Under the pieces are notes generated by a model. It saw only the letters and a list, made by a program, of their open reading frames with translations. It had not been told where the DNA came from and did no database searches. Positions 36,970 through 47,666 of a DNA stretch of 47,773 bases are shown here, in pieces. The stretch lies in contig JADGAT010000003.1 in the NCBI GenBank assembly GCA_015231885.1, forward strand, positions 74,007 to 121,779, read 5' to 3'. The position numbers and the translations under genes were made by a program. Each line of letters begins with the position of its first letter. Positions within the stretch are counted from its first letter, which is position 1. Source of the DNA: SAR324 cluster bacterium (GTDB lineage: Bacteria; SAR324; NAC60-12).

Positions 36970-37422
36970 ATGACTACTACAACAATCGCTAAAAATCGTA
37001 GAGCACGATTTGAATATGAGATACTTCAAAAACTCGAAGCAGGGATCGCGTTAACAGGAACTGAAGTAAAAAGTCTGCGTGCGGGCCATGTGAATATGGG
37101 AGATAGTCATTGTCGTATAAATTCTCAGCTTGAAGTGCACTTGGTCAATCTACACATCAGTCCTTATGAATTTGGAAATCGAGTGAATCATGATCCACTC
37201 AGAGATCGTAAGCTACTTCTCCATAAATATGAGATTCGCCGACTTTACGGACAAATTCGAGAAAAAGGCTTAACTTTAGTACCTCTCACGCTCTATCTGA
37301 ATAAAGGAAAAATTAAAGTCGAACTGGGTTTGGTCAGGGGAAAAAAATTGCATGATAAAAGAGAGAGTATTAAAGAAAAACATGCAAAACGGGATATGGA
37401 AAGAAGTTTAAAAGACGCATAA
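36970..37422 (+). CDS. smpB: SsrA-binding protein SmpB
   Basis: Binds tmRNA and delivers it to stalled ribosomes for trans-translation. Hallmarks: NRRARFEYEI, GIALTGTEVKSLRAGHVNM, HLVNLHISPYEFGN, HDPLRDRKLLLHKYEIRRLYG, LTLVPLTLYLNKGKIKVELGLVRGKKLHDKRE, and a basic C-terminal tail KEKHAKRDMERSLK. 150 aa is normal. The tmRNA gene ssrA was not found in the window. dprA begins 10 nt downstream, so the pair is probably cotranscribed. Confidence 0.97.
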   Translation: MTTTTIAKNRRARFEYEILQKLEAGIALTGTEVKSLRAGHVNMGDSHCRINSQLEVHLVNLHISPYEFGNRVNHDPLRDRKLLLHKYEIRRLYGQIREKGLTLVPLTLYLNKGKIKVELGLVRGKKLHDKRESIKEKHAKRDMERSLKDA

Positions 37423-37432
37423 AGGGAATCAA

Positions 37433-38581
37433 GTGGATACACTGGAATCAAATTGGTTAGCACTGAATCTTATTCCAAACCTAGGAGTTAAAACACTCCG
37501 GGAATTATTAACACATTTTGAGAGTGTAGAAAAACTACTACATGCCTCTTCAGCAGAACTGGTAAAAAAAAGCGGTGTCTCTTTAAAATTAGCCAATCGA
37601 ATTTCTGGTGCTAAAGAGGTTTCTAGTTATCAGATTGAAAAACGATTAATCAAAGAGTATGGTGTCGAACTGACCTGTTTAGAGTCTCCAACATACCCCA
37701 AGGTATTAAAAGAAATTTCTTCTCCTCCGCCCTTATTCTACCGACAAGGGTCCTTGTGCTCGTTTGAATTTCCGTGTATCAGTATTGTAGGTTCTCGTTC
37801 TTGTACTTCCTATGGCAAAAAACACACACGCCGTTTAATTTTTGAGCTGGCAGAAGCAATTCCTGATCTTGTTATTGTAAGCGGGTTAGCGCGGGGAATT
37901 GATACAGTTGCCCATCAAGCTGCATTAGAAGCAGGGCTATCAACGATCGCAGTACTGGCAGGAGGGTTAAAGAGTATCTACCCTCCTGAAAATCAACCTC
38001 TTTCAGAAACAATTAAAAACCAAGGTGCATTGATCACAGAATTTCCAATGGGACTCAAACCATTAGCAAAAAATTTTCCTATCCGAAATAGGATTATAAG
38101 CGGATTGTCCCAAGGAATCCTTGTCATTGAGGCTGGTCAAAAGAGCGGAGCTCTGATCACGGCAGCGTTTGGACTTCAACATAACCGAGAAGTATTTGCT
38201 TTGCCTGGCAATGTTGATTCCCCCGCTAGTAGAGGAAGTAATAAACTGATTTCACGCCATCACGCAAAATTAATAGTCCATGCAAGAGATATTGTTGAGG
38301 AGCTTTGTCTGATAAACCCCAAACTGCAGCAAATAGAGTTTCCTTTTGATAATCAGCAACACGCGTTAAAACTATCTGAATTTTCACAACCAAAAGCAGC
38401 TATTTTAACAAAACTTGCTTCAGGGCCTCAAGATGTTGACTCATTGTACTTAGAAATAAACATTGAAATTAATAAATTATTAGGGATATTAGTTGAGCTA
38501 GAGCTAGAAGGTTATCTCCATAGTTTGGAAGGACAGCGTTATCAACTAAATGAAAAATTTAAAATAGAAGAAGGTTCTTGA
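37433..38581 (+). CDS. dprA: DNA-processing protein DprA
   Basis: Binds incoming single-stranded DNA during natural transformation and loads RecA. N-terminal helix-hairpin/SAM-like region (WLALNLIPNLGVKTLRELLTHF), Rossmann core with GSRSCTSYGKKHTRRL, VSGLARGIDTVAHQAAL, AVLAGGLKSIYPPEN, LITEFPMG, FPIRNRIISGLS and VIEAGQKSGALITA, and a C-terminal winged helix (about 310-378). Length 382 aa is normal. The start is GTG at 37433 with AAGGGA upstream. It implies, but does not prove, competence; no com or pil cluster is present. Confidence 0.95.
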   Translation: MDTLESNWLALNLIPNLGVKTLRELLTHFESVEKLLHASSAELVKKSGVSLKLANRISGAKEVSSYQIEKRLIKEYGVELTCLESPTYPKVLKEISSPPPLFYRQGSLCSFEFPCISIVGSRSCTSYGKKHTRRLIFELAEAIPDLVIVSGLARGIDTVAHQAALEAGLSTIAVLAGGLKSIYPPENQPLSETIKNQGALITEFPMGLKPLAKNFPIRNRIISGLSQGILVIEAGQKSGALITAAFGLQHNREVFALPGNVDSPASRGSNKLISRHHAKLIVHARDIVEELCLINPKLQQIEFPFDNQQHALKLSEFSQPKAAILTKLASGPQDVDSLYLEINIEINKLLGILVELELEGYLHSLEGQRYQLNEKFKIEEGS

Positions 38582-38655
38582 ATGTGTTTGCTCACATGGT
38601 AAGTCCCGTCACAGTAGACCTGATTGTATTTCATTATTAAAACCATGTAAATGGA

Positions 38656-39510
38656 ATGACAAGAAAAACCAAATACCACATACTTGGCCCAAGAAATAAC
38701 TGGGTTATTAGTAAAACAACTATTGTTACTTTTGGAATATTGCTATCTGCTGCATTTTTTTTTATAATCGGATTCGCTCTTTATCAATACTTCCATCATG
38801 AGCATGCAGTAACAAACTTACAAAAATCATATGAAAAAGAAGCGGCTCTTACCAAAAAACTTGAGAAAAGTATAGGGAGATTAGAAAAAGAAGTTGAATC
38901 CTTTCAAAAAAAATTAAGTGAAAAAAAACAAATACTTGCAAACCTTCAAACAGCAGAAAAAGTGGGGACGCAGCAACAAATAGATTCGGAAGAAAAAACA
39001 TCTAAATATCTCCTACAGATTAATGACCTTCAAAAAACACTTAAAACGAAAATTTCCTTAATCAATAGTCTAAAAAATCAGCAAAAAAGTAATAACCAAC
39101 AAATTCTATCACTAACTTCTCAAATTAAAGAGCTGCAGCAAAACCTGCAAAAAATTTCTTCAAAAGATAACAATTATAATCCTGCAGCTGCAGCAACAGA
39201 GAAGCCTCCACTCATCATTGATCAATTGCAAATCGCAGCAAGTGAAAAAATGATTTTTGTTCAATTCAATTTAAAAAATGTCAGTAAAGAAGTCCAATCT
39301 GGTTATACCAGTATCCTCCCTCTTTCAAAGGAGCAACAGGGGAAAAAAATTGAATTTGGAAAATTTCGCTTGTTTCCTTTTTTAATAAAACGTTTCCGTC
39401 CCTTTTCTAAAGAGTTTGAAAAGCAAATTCCACCATTTGTCTCGATTCGCATTATTGTTTGGGATCAAGAGAAAAATAAACTATTGGACGAAAATTACTA
39501 CATTCCATAA
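38656..39510 (+). CDS. membrane-anchored coiled-coil protein, unknown
   Basis: 284 residues. One membrane span at about 20-43 (TTIVTFGILLSAAFFFIIGF) follows a short positively charged N terminus, so the bulk probably lies in the periplasm. Residues about 50-165 form a long Lys/Glu/Gln coiled coil. A small beta-rich C-terminal domain (about 185-284, LIIDQLQIAASEKMIFVQFN ... IRIIVWDQEKNKLLDENYY) closes the protein. The pattern resembles DivIVA/FtsL-like or secretion-accessory membrane proteins in shape only; no family is recognised. It ends 24 nt before the CcmA-like ATPase gene, with which it may be cotranscribed. Confidence 0.7.
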   Translation: MTRKTKYHILGPRNNWVISKTTIVTFGILLSAAFFFIIGFALYQYFHHEHAVTNLQKSYEKEAALTKKLEKSIGRLEKEVESFQKKLSEKKQILANLQTAEKVGTQQQIDSEEKTSKYLLQINDLQKTLKTKISLINSLKNQQKSNNQQILSLTSQIKELQQNLQKISSKDNNYNPAAAATEKPPLIIDQLQIAASEKMIFVQFNLKNVSKEVQSGYTSILPLSKEQQGKKIEFGKFRLFPFLIKRFRPFSKEFEKQIPPFVSIRIIVWDQEKNKLLDENYYIP

Positions 39511-39534
39511 TAAAATCTGATTCACCCAGCCTCT

Positions 39535-40236
39535 ATGACAAGCCCTTTAATTGATCTACACAATGTTTCCAAGCGATTTGGATATCGCACCATATTCAAA
39601 AATATTAATCTGAGTATTCTACAGGGAGATTTCGCACTACTTGTAGGGAACAATGGAGCAGGCAAGACAACTCTATTGCAAATCATTTGTTCATTAATGC
39701 GTCCCAGTCAAGGAGAAATATATTTTAAAGGAAAAAAATATACTGAGGCAGGAGGCCTATTGCGCAAATCAATAGGCACGATATCGCATGACAGTCGTTT
39801 ATATGGGGATTTAACAGCCGCTGAAAACTTAAAATTGTTTGGCAACCTCTATTCCGTACAGAACTTATCTAAACAAATTGAAAATGCACTAGAAATTGTT
39901 GAGCTTGGTTATGCAAAACAACTACCAGTGCGTACTTTCAGTAGCGGCATGACTAAACGATTATCCATTGCGCGATTAATTTTATATCAACCAGAATTCT
40001 TAATATTAGATGAGCCCTATACCGGTTTAGATCAACACTCCATTAAGTTATTCCAACAATATTTAGCATCATACATACAACAAGGAGGGACGGCATTGAT
40101 GGTCTCTCATCAATTTGCATTGGGTTTGGAACTATCGAACCGAGTGATTGTTCTCCAACAAAATCAAATTTCCCACGACCTTCCAGCCTCTGAAACATCA
40201 CCTGCACAATGTAGTCTATGGTTACAACAAAACTAA
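39535..40236 (+). CDS. ABC transporter ATP-binding protein, CcmA-like
   Basis: 233 residues. Walker A GNNGAGKTT (38-46), signature FSSGMTKRLSIAR (135-147) and Walker B LILDEPYTGLD (156-166). The Q-loop position has His (GTISHDSRLYGDLTAAENL), as does the haem-exporter ATPase CcmA, and the FSSGM signature is also CcmA-like. No ccmB or ccmC or any other membrane partner is adjacent, so assignment to cytochrome c maturation is uncertain. The permease must be elsewhere. The gene overlaps the next one by 19 nt. Confidence 0.82.
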   Translation: MTSPLIDLHNVSKRFGYRTIFKNINLSILQGDFALLVGNNGAGKTTLLQIICSLMRPSQGEIYFKGKKYTEAGGLLRKSIGTISHDSRLYGDLTAAENLKLFGNLYSVQNLSKQIENALEIVELGYAKQLPVRTFSSGMTKRLSIARLILYQPEFLILDEPYTGLDQHSIKLFQQYLASYIQQGGTALMVSHQFALGLELSNRVIVLQQNQISHDLPASETSPAQCSLWLQQN

Positions 40237-41402
40237 CCTTCAACACATTTGTTAACTCGTCTTCACAGTTATCCTTGTTGCAATCCACCTCTATCAAAGA
40301 GGTTATATTAGAACACAAAGATTTGAGCAGGTTAGGATCTCTAGGAACAACAGACATAAAAAAATTGATTCACAAAGCCCATGAACAAGGCTTATTTTCT
40401 GTGATTCAATGGGATATTTTAGGAACAGATGAAGAAATTAATCGGGGTGTGCAAATTATACAGCAATTGCCCATATCAAAAATCAATGCTATTCGCATTC
40501 AGGATTTAGGGATAGCCGAGCTAATTCGACAAAATTTCCCTCAATTACCAATACATCTAATTGTTGAAACAGGAAATCATAACTTGATTGCTCTAAAGCA
40601 ATGGGTGAATTATTTTGGAAAACAATTGCAGCGCTTGATTTTATCCTTAGAACTACCAGGATTTATCCTGAGGCAATATTGTGAGATGCTGCCTATCCCA
40701 TGTGAAATTCTGGGCCTTGGAAAAATACCGTTGTTCTATACTTCACGTAAATTGCTTACGCCTCTCAGACAAACAGCAGGACCACCCTTCGAATGCTCAG
40801 TTACCAGTGATGAACTACAACAACATTATTTCCCTACCTTAGAAAATAGTCATGGAACATTTATGTTCTACTACTATGACTTATTCCTGCTTGATTTATT
40901 ACCAGAATTGAAAGAAACGCATCTAGGAATACTTCGACTTGATCTGAGGTCCGTAGACTCTTTTGAATGGATTCAGCAAATTGATTCCCTGCAGCATCAC
41001 CATAGCACATTAATTGTTCAGGAACTCAAAGCAAAGTGGCCCATACACACCACTCACGGGTTTTATCGAGCTAATCGTACAGACCGCCCAATCGCACGAC
41101 TAAAAAACAAATACCTGATGGACTATGGCCCCAACTTAGTTGCCTATGTCATAGAGTCTGTTAAAGGGCAACACATTACCGTAATGACCCGCCAATCTTT
41201 TTGTGTGAATGAATGTCTTCTGTTCACTACTCCTGAAGGCAAAGACATAAAACTTCAACCGAGTTCCATTTGCAACACGCATGGACAAGAGGTGGAATCA
41301 ACTGATCGCACAGGAGTTTGGCTAATCCCATATCATAAATGGATTGTTCCTAAAACATTAATTTACCGAATGGATTATCAACAAAAACAAGAAGGATTAT
41401 AG
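40218..41402 (+). CDS. U32 peptidase-like protein (UbiV-like) without cysteine motif
   Basis: 394 residues resembling the U32/collagenase-like fold, closest in pattern to the UbiV/YhbV branch: KAINxIRIQDLG-type barrel strands (KINAIRIQDLGIAELIRQNF), ALKQWVNYFGKQLQRLILSLEL and ILGLGKIPLFYTSRKLLTPL. In UbiU/UbiV and U32 proteases this last region bears conserved cysteines (SxRC); here Lys takes the place, and no cysteine cluster able to bind Fe-S is evident. A C-terminal beta domain (about 285-394) follows. It overlaps the CcmA-like gene by 19 nt, which suggests coupling. Enzymatic function is unproven. Confidence 0.6.
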   Translation: MVTTKLTFNTFVNSSSQLSLLQSTSIKEVILEHKDLSRLGSLGTTDIKKLIHKAHEQGLFSVIQWDILGTDEEINRGVQIIQQLPISKINAIRIQDLGIAELIRQNFPQLPIHLIVETGNHNLIALKQWVNYFGKQLQRLILSLELPGFILRQYCEMLPIPCEILGLGKIPLFYTSRKLLTPLRQTAGPPFECSVTSDELQQHYFPTLENSHGTFMFYYYDLFLLDLLPELKETHLGILRLDLRSVDSFEWIQQIDSLQHHHSTLIVQELKAKWPIHTTHGFYRANRTDRPIARLKNKYLMDYGPNLVAYVIESVKGQHITVMTRQSFCVNECLLFTTPEGKDIKLQPSSICNTHGQEVESTDRTGVWLIPYHKWIVPKTLIYRMDYQQKQEGL

Positions 41403-41416
41403 GAGTGGATACTCCA

Positions 41417-42148
41417 TTAATTGGTAGCTTTCAATTCCTTTAACGCTTTACGAAGGTAGGCTTTAGTGCCTTTGTAGGATTTTTTGAATTGTTCTCGAGT
41501 TGCTGGATACTTGACCACCGTAAAAATATCTAACCAACGCTGCAAACTTTTGATATCTTTATTCTTAATAGCATGGTCCACATCAAGCTTTGTTAAGGCG
41601 GCAGCTAAATCCCCATGTTCGGCATTTTCATCATTCAACACAAATTCTCGCTCGTAGGGATCATCATATAAAGAACGTTTATAAGCATCCTCGTATGTAA
41701 TCTCTTCTTCTGCAAAAAATTCATCTTCATCTGCTAAATCAAACACTTGATCATTAGATTCCCTTGGAGGAGTTGATGAAGTATCCATGGATTGCTTGCG
41801 GACACTGTTATCCTGATCTACGGATTCAGACATCTGTTTTTGGACTGTCTTCTTTTTTGATTGCACAGCTTGTATTGAATTCTGAGCACTAGAGTAGACC
41901 TCGTTAGATGCTACTTCACCTTTGCTTTGCTTTTCTGCAACAATGGCTTCCACCGACCTGTCCTTATCATTGGATAACTTTACTTGATCATCATCAAGAA
42001 ATGCTTCCAATTGTTGAGACAGTTCCCCCTTGTCATTAAAAATATATTCTGATGGTTTCTCCTCTTCTGTGTTCCAAATGACGCTCACCACCCCCACTAC
42101 TATGATAAACAATCCCATCGCAATCAATGTAAACCTATTTATCCTCAT
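41417..42148 (-). CDS. acidic single-pass membrane protein, unknown
   Basis: The ATG at 42148 is preferred (243 aa, GAGAGGG 11 nt upstream). An earlier ATG at 42178 would add ten polar residues ahead of the membrane span. The span is at about 5-24 (FTLIAMGLFIIVVGVVSVIW). The next 150 residues are low-complexity, acidic and Ser/Gln-rich (VDQDNSVRKQSMDTSS; ADEDEFFAEEEITYEDAYK). The C-terminal 60 residues are helical and basic (HAIKNKDIKSLQRWLDIF...KGTKAYLRKALKEL). No family is recognised. It is convergent with the U32-like gene across a 14-nt gap containing a small GGAGT-GGAT-ACTCC hairpin. Confidence 0.65.
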   Translation of the reverse strand: MRINRFTLIAMGLFIIVVGVVSVIWNTEEEKPSEYIFNDKGELSQQLEAFLDDDQVKLSNDKDRSVEAIVAEKQSKGEVASNEVYSSAQNSIQAVQSKKKTVQKQMSESVDQDNSVRKQSMDTSSTPPRESNDQVFDLADEDEFFAEEEITYEDAYKRSLYDDPYEREFVLNDENAEHGDLAAALTKLDVDHAIKNKDIKSLQRWLDIFTVVKYPATREQFKKSYKGTKAYLRKALKELKATN

Positions 42149-42242
42149 GCTAAATTCTACCCTCTCATGAATAATCAAAACTAAAAAAGCGTTATCAACT
42201 ATTTTGATTATACCATTGCTTTAGAAAGGATTGCAATCAATG

Positions 42243-42401
42243 CTATGAGAAATTTGCTTTCATCCAATGATATACTTTCTGTTTAAACAGCTGCCTCCTG
42301 GCTTTCTTCGAAATATGAACTTGATCTTCAATAATGTCTGCCTCTTCGAATAACGTATTTTTAAGGCTGATCTCTTGAGATATACTATAGCTATACATCA
42401 T
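42243..42401 (-). CDS. small 52-residue protein, unknown
   Basis: An open frame of 52 codons with a perfect ribosome binding site: AGGAGG (42407-42412) exactly 5 nt before tandem ATG ATG codons. This is the strongest Shine-Dalgarno match in the window. The product begins MMYSYSISQEISLKNTLFEE, has an acidic first half (EEADIIEDQ) and a basic second half (SKKARRQLFKQKVYHWMKAN). There is no signal or membrane span. It lies between gspF and the acidic membrane protein gene, in the same direction as both. Function is unknown; size and charge pattern would suit a regulator or adaptor. Confidence 0.65.
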   Translation of the reverse strand: MMYSYSISQEISLKNTLFEEADIIEDQVHISKKARRQLFKQKVYHWMKANFS

Positions 42402-42485
42402 CTTTTCCTCCTAATAATTTTACCGATTCTGATAAAAAATGGCAGGCTACCACTTTTGTCAGTATTAAAACAACGGGTCACGCTA

Positions 42486-42572
42486 GGAAGGCAAAAACAA
42501 TAACATGCTAAAGCAACGCAGAAGATCGTTGAAAAAATAAGTAGATTGGGTAAGTTATTATTTGAGCATTCC
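42486..42572 (+). mobile_element. MITE-like element, short copy (87 bp)
   Basis: The second copy of the element found at 21060-21215, in opposite orientation. Both termini (GGAAGGC...CAATAAC and GTTATTATTTGAGCATTCC) and the core AAAGCAACGCAGAAGATCGT (shared exactly) are conserved, while 69 bp of the long copy, including its hairpin, are absent. It lies 60 nt past the end of gspF and 85 nt before the small 52-codon gene. There is no clear target duplication (CTA on the left, TTG on the right). Confidence 0.7.
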
Positions 42573-42631
42573 TTGGTTCAGTTATCGGTATTTAGAAGAA
42601 ATTCTTGAGACAATCGATTGTATAACTTTTC

Positions 42632-43804
42632 TTAAAAATGCTCTGCAATGCTGAAAATCGGCAGATAAATAGAAAGCAAAACCACTAATATTCCTACAGC
42701 TAAAACCAGTGTAAAGACCGGTTCTATCAACGAATTCAGAAAATTCATTCTTCTTTCAATCCTCTCTTGATATAACGCAGCAATCCTTTCAAATGTAGGG
42801 GCTAAGTGCCCACTGGATTCCCCAACAGCCACTAAATGAACAAAAAGAGGAGGAAAAAGTTTCGAAGTACTGTAGGCATCGACTAATGATTTTCCTGCAT
42901 CAATTTGATCATGAACCATTCGTACTTCGTTTTGCAGTCGTTTGGGAAATAGCGGTACTCCAAGGGATAGCGCTTCTCTTAGCTGCGTCCCTGCTTTCAG
43001 CGAAATCATCATAGAGCGTGCATAAAACAGCAAACGAATGGATTCTTCAATGGTGTGAAATCCTGGAATAAAACGTAATAACCATCCCCATCCAAAAGAA
43101 CGATGCACGTATAAAACAAAAACAATGGCTCCAATACTGCCAATTACCCAATATTGAGGACTATGGCGTAGAGAGTCACTCAAAACAATTAACCCCATCG
43201 TACTCCAAGGTAAATCGGATGCAGATGATAAAAACATTGTTTTGAATACCGGCACAATAAACAGCAGGATGCCAATAAAAAGAAGAAGAGCAATAAAAAA
43301 AACGACTAAGGGATAGGTAATCAACTTACGCTGTTCTTGCGCAAATCTATTTTGGAATGAGAAAAAATCCAGCAACTCTTTAAGAACGTCTAACAACTTT
43401 CCTGAATTCTCAGCAACTTCAATCAAGTGAAGAAAAATAGAAGGAAAACCTGCTTCATAACGTCGGAAGGCAGCTGATAACGATTTTCCTTCCTGAATAT
43501 CCTTCCTCAAAGAGCAAAGAATATAACTGAACAAAGCATTGTTTTGATAACGAATGATGAAACTCAGGCAATCCACAAACTCTAAACCTGACTCCAAAAG
43601 TCGATGAAGCTGTGCTAGAAAACGGACTAATAATTCTTCCTGCAGAGGAAATTGGAGTTTATAAGCAAGCACTCGGTTAAAACGAACCTTAAATATATCG
43701 TGTTTTCGTAGTTCATCCAGAACCAGGGACTTATCAGCACTCTCAATTGCACCTTCTACAGGGTGTCCATGGACGTCAACCCCTTTCCATAAATAATGAG
43801 GCAT
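42632..43804 (-). CDS. type II secretion / type IV pilus inner-membrane protein F (GspF/PilC family)
   Basis: 390 residues with two GspF repeats. Each begins with a helical cytoplasmic domain containing F/YxxLxxLLxSGL-type sequence (VRFLAQLHRLLESGLEFVDC; LFYARSMMISLKAGTQLREA) and carries VGESSGHL or VAENSGKL motifs. Membrane spans are at about 162-190, 215-235 and 360-385. The N-terminal YLWKGVDVHGHPVEGAIES block is the usual start. No GspE/PilB ATPase or pilin gene is adjacent. It begins 2 nt after der, with the der stop and AAGGG just upstream, so it is translated together with der. Confidence 0.9.
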   Translation of the reverse strand: MPHYLWKGVDVHGHPVEGAIESADKSLVLDELRKHDIFKVRFNRVLAYKLQFPLQEELLVRFLAQLHRLLESGLEFVDCLSFIIRYQNNALFSYILCSLRKDIQEGKSLSAAFRRYEAGFPSIFLHLIEVAENSGKLLDVLKELLDFFSFQNRFAQEQRKLITYPLVVFFIALLLFIGILLFIVPVFKTMFLSSASDLPWSTMGLIVLSDSLRHSPQYWVIGSIGAIVFVLYVHRSFGWGWLLRFIPGFHTIEESIRLLFYARSMMISLKAGTQLREALSLGVPLFPKRLQNEVRMVHDQIDAGKSLVDAYSTSKLFPPLFVHLVAVGESSGHLAPTFERIAALYQERIERRMNFLNSLIEPVFTLVLAVGILVVLLSIYLPIFSIAEHF

Positions 43805-43806
43805 GA

Positions 43807-45144
43807 CTACCCTTTACGGAACTTTGATGCACGCTTTCGCCATATTATTTTTAAAGGAGTTCCTTCAAAACCAAAATGATAACGTAGTTGATTGACAACA
43901 TAACGTTCATAACTGGAATTAATTTTCTCAGGATTATTTGCCATGAAAACAAACGTGGGAGGGGATACGACAACTTGGTTGCCATAGTAAATACGAGTGG
44001 GGCGACCAGCTTTTGCTGGTGGCGAATGTTTGGTAACGATCAACTCCAAAACAGTATTGAGATCCGAAGTCTGAATTCTTCGGCTCCATTGTTTGTATGC
44101 TGTATTTGCTAAATCAAATATGTTGATAACTTTTATTCCAGTTTTAGCACTCACAAAAATAACAGAGGCATAATCAATAAATGATAATTTTTCAAACACC
44201 TCCTCTTTCTTTTTTTTCTGAGTCACTTGGCTGTCTTTTGCCAAATCCCATTTATTAACTACCAGAACCACTGCTTTATTCCGGTCACAGATATATCCGG
44301 CAATCCTTGCTGTTTGTGTTGTGACAGGTGCTGTACCCTCAATAACTAACAAAACGACATCAGACCTTTCAATGGAACGCAAGGCAGAAACAATACTATA
44401 TGTTTCTATTTTCTGGTTGACTTTTCCTTTTCTTCGAATACCTGCAGTATCAATCAATAAAAAATTTTGATTTTTATAAATGAACTGATTGTCTACTGGG
44501 TCCCTGGTTGTTCCTGCCGCCTCATCAACAACCATCCGCTCTTCTTGGAGAATGGCATTCACCAAAGAAGATTTGCCAACATTTGGCTGTCCAATTAACG
44601 CTATTTTGATACTGGAAGCAGGAATATCGTCTTGTTTGATAGGAATAAGGGGAGTCGCCTGATTGATTGCATCCAGTAAGTCCTCCACCCCTCTATTATG
44701 CTGCGTCGATATGGGAAAAATCGTTTCACAACCCGATTCATAAAAGTCATAGATTCCCTGATCCTGTTTTTCGCTGTCCACTTTATTAACAACAAAATAT
44801 ATTTTCTTTTCAGACTTAACCAAATAACGATATATTTCTTCATCATCTACAGTCCAACCATCTTTAACATCCAGCAAAAAAATAATAATATCTGCTTCTT
44901 CTACGGCAAGAGAAGACTGTTGGCGCATCTGTTTCATGATGCCTGTTGCTTCAGGTTCAAACCCACCTGTATCGATTAATAGAAATTCATATTCTCCATA
45001 ATTGACAACAGCATAATTCCGATCCCTTGTCACTCCTGGCGTGTCATCCACAATCGCAGCACGACGCTTTACTAAACGATTAAAAAGAGTTGATTTTCCA
45101 ACATTCGGTCGGCCCACTATAGCAAGGACGGGCAAATCAGACAT
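43807..45144 (-). CDS. der: ribosome-associated GTPase Der (EngA)
   Basis: A double-GTPase needed for 50S ribosome assembly. The first G domain has GRPNVGKST (11-19), DTPGVTRD, DTGG and NKVD. The second has GQPNVGKSS (185-193), GTTRDP, DTAGIRRK and NKWD. A KH-like C-terminal domain (about 360-445) includes VVSPPTFVFMANNPEKINSSYERYV and the basic end KRASKFRKG. 445 aa is normal. It lies 24 nt after gyrB and 2 nt before gspF, so a gyrB-der-gspF transcript is likely. Confidence 0.97.
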   Translation of the reverse strand: MSDLPVLAIVGRPNVGKSTLFNRLVKRRAAIVDDTPGVTRDRNYAVVNYGEYEFLLIDTGGFEPEATGIMKQMRQQSSLAVEEADIIIFLLDVKDGWTVDDEEIYRYLVKSEKKIYFVVNKVDSEKQDQGIYDFYESGCETIFPISTQHNRGVEDLLDAINQATPLIPIKQDDIPASSIKIALIGQPNVGKSSLVNAILQEERMVVDEAAGTTRDPVDNQFIYKNQNFLLIDTAGIRRKGKVNQKIETYSIVSALRSIERSDVVLLVIEGTAPVTTQTARIAGYICDRNKAVVLVVNKWDLAKDSQVTQKKKKEEVFEKLSFIDYASVIFVSAKTGIKVINIFDLANTAYKQWSRRIQTSDLNTVLELIVTKHSPPAKAGRPTRIYYGNQVVVSPPTFVFMANNPEKINSSYERYVVNQLRYHFGFEGTPLKIIWRKRASKFRKG

Positions 45145-45168
45145 GCTAATACCAAAGAATCTATAAGA

Positions 45169-47577
<2,409 letters not shown>

Positions 47578-47666
47578 CTATGTCTGCAATTTAATTAGAC
47601 AATCCTAAAATAAATAAAATATGCTGAGTTGAAAATAGTAGAGTAAAAATCTAGAATTTTTGATTT

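Noticed and set aside
41402..41415. GGAGT-GGAT-ACTCC hairpin between convergent genes.
   Set aside because: Five-base stem with no T-tract on either side; too weak to call a terminator.
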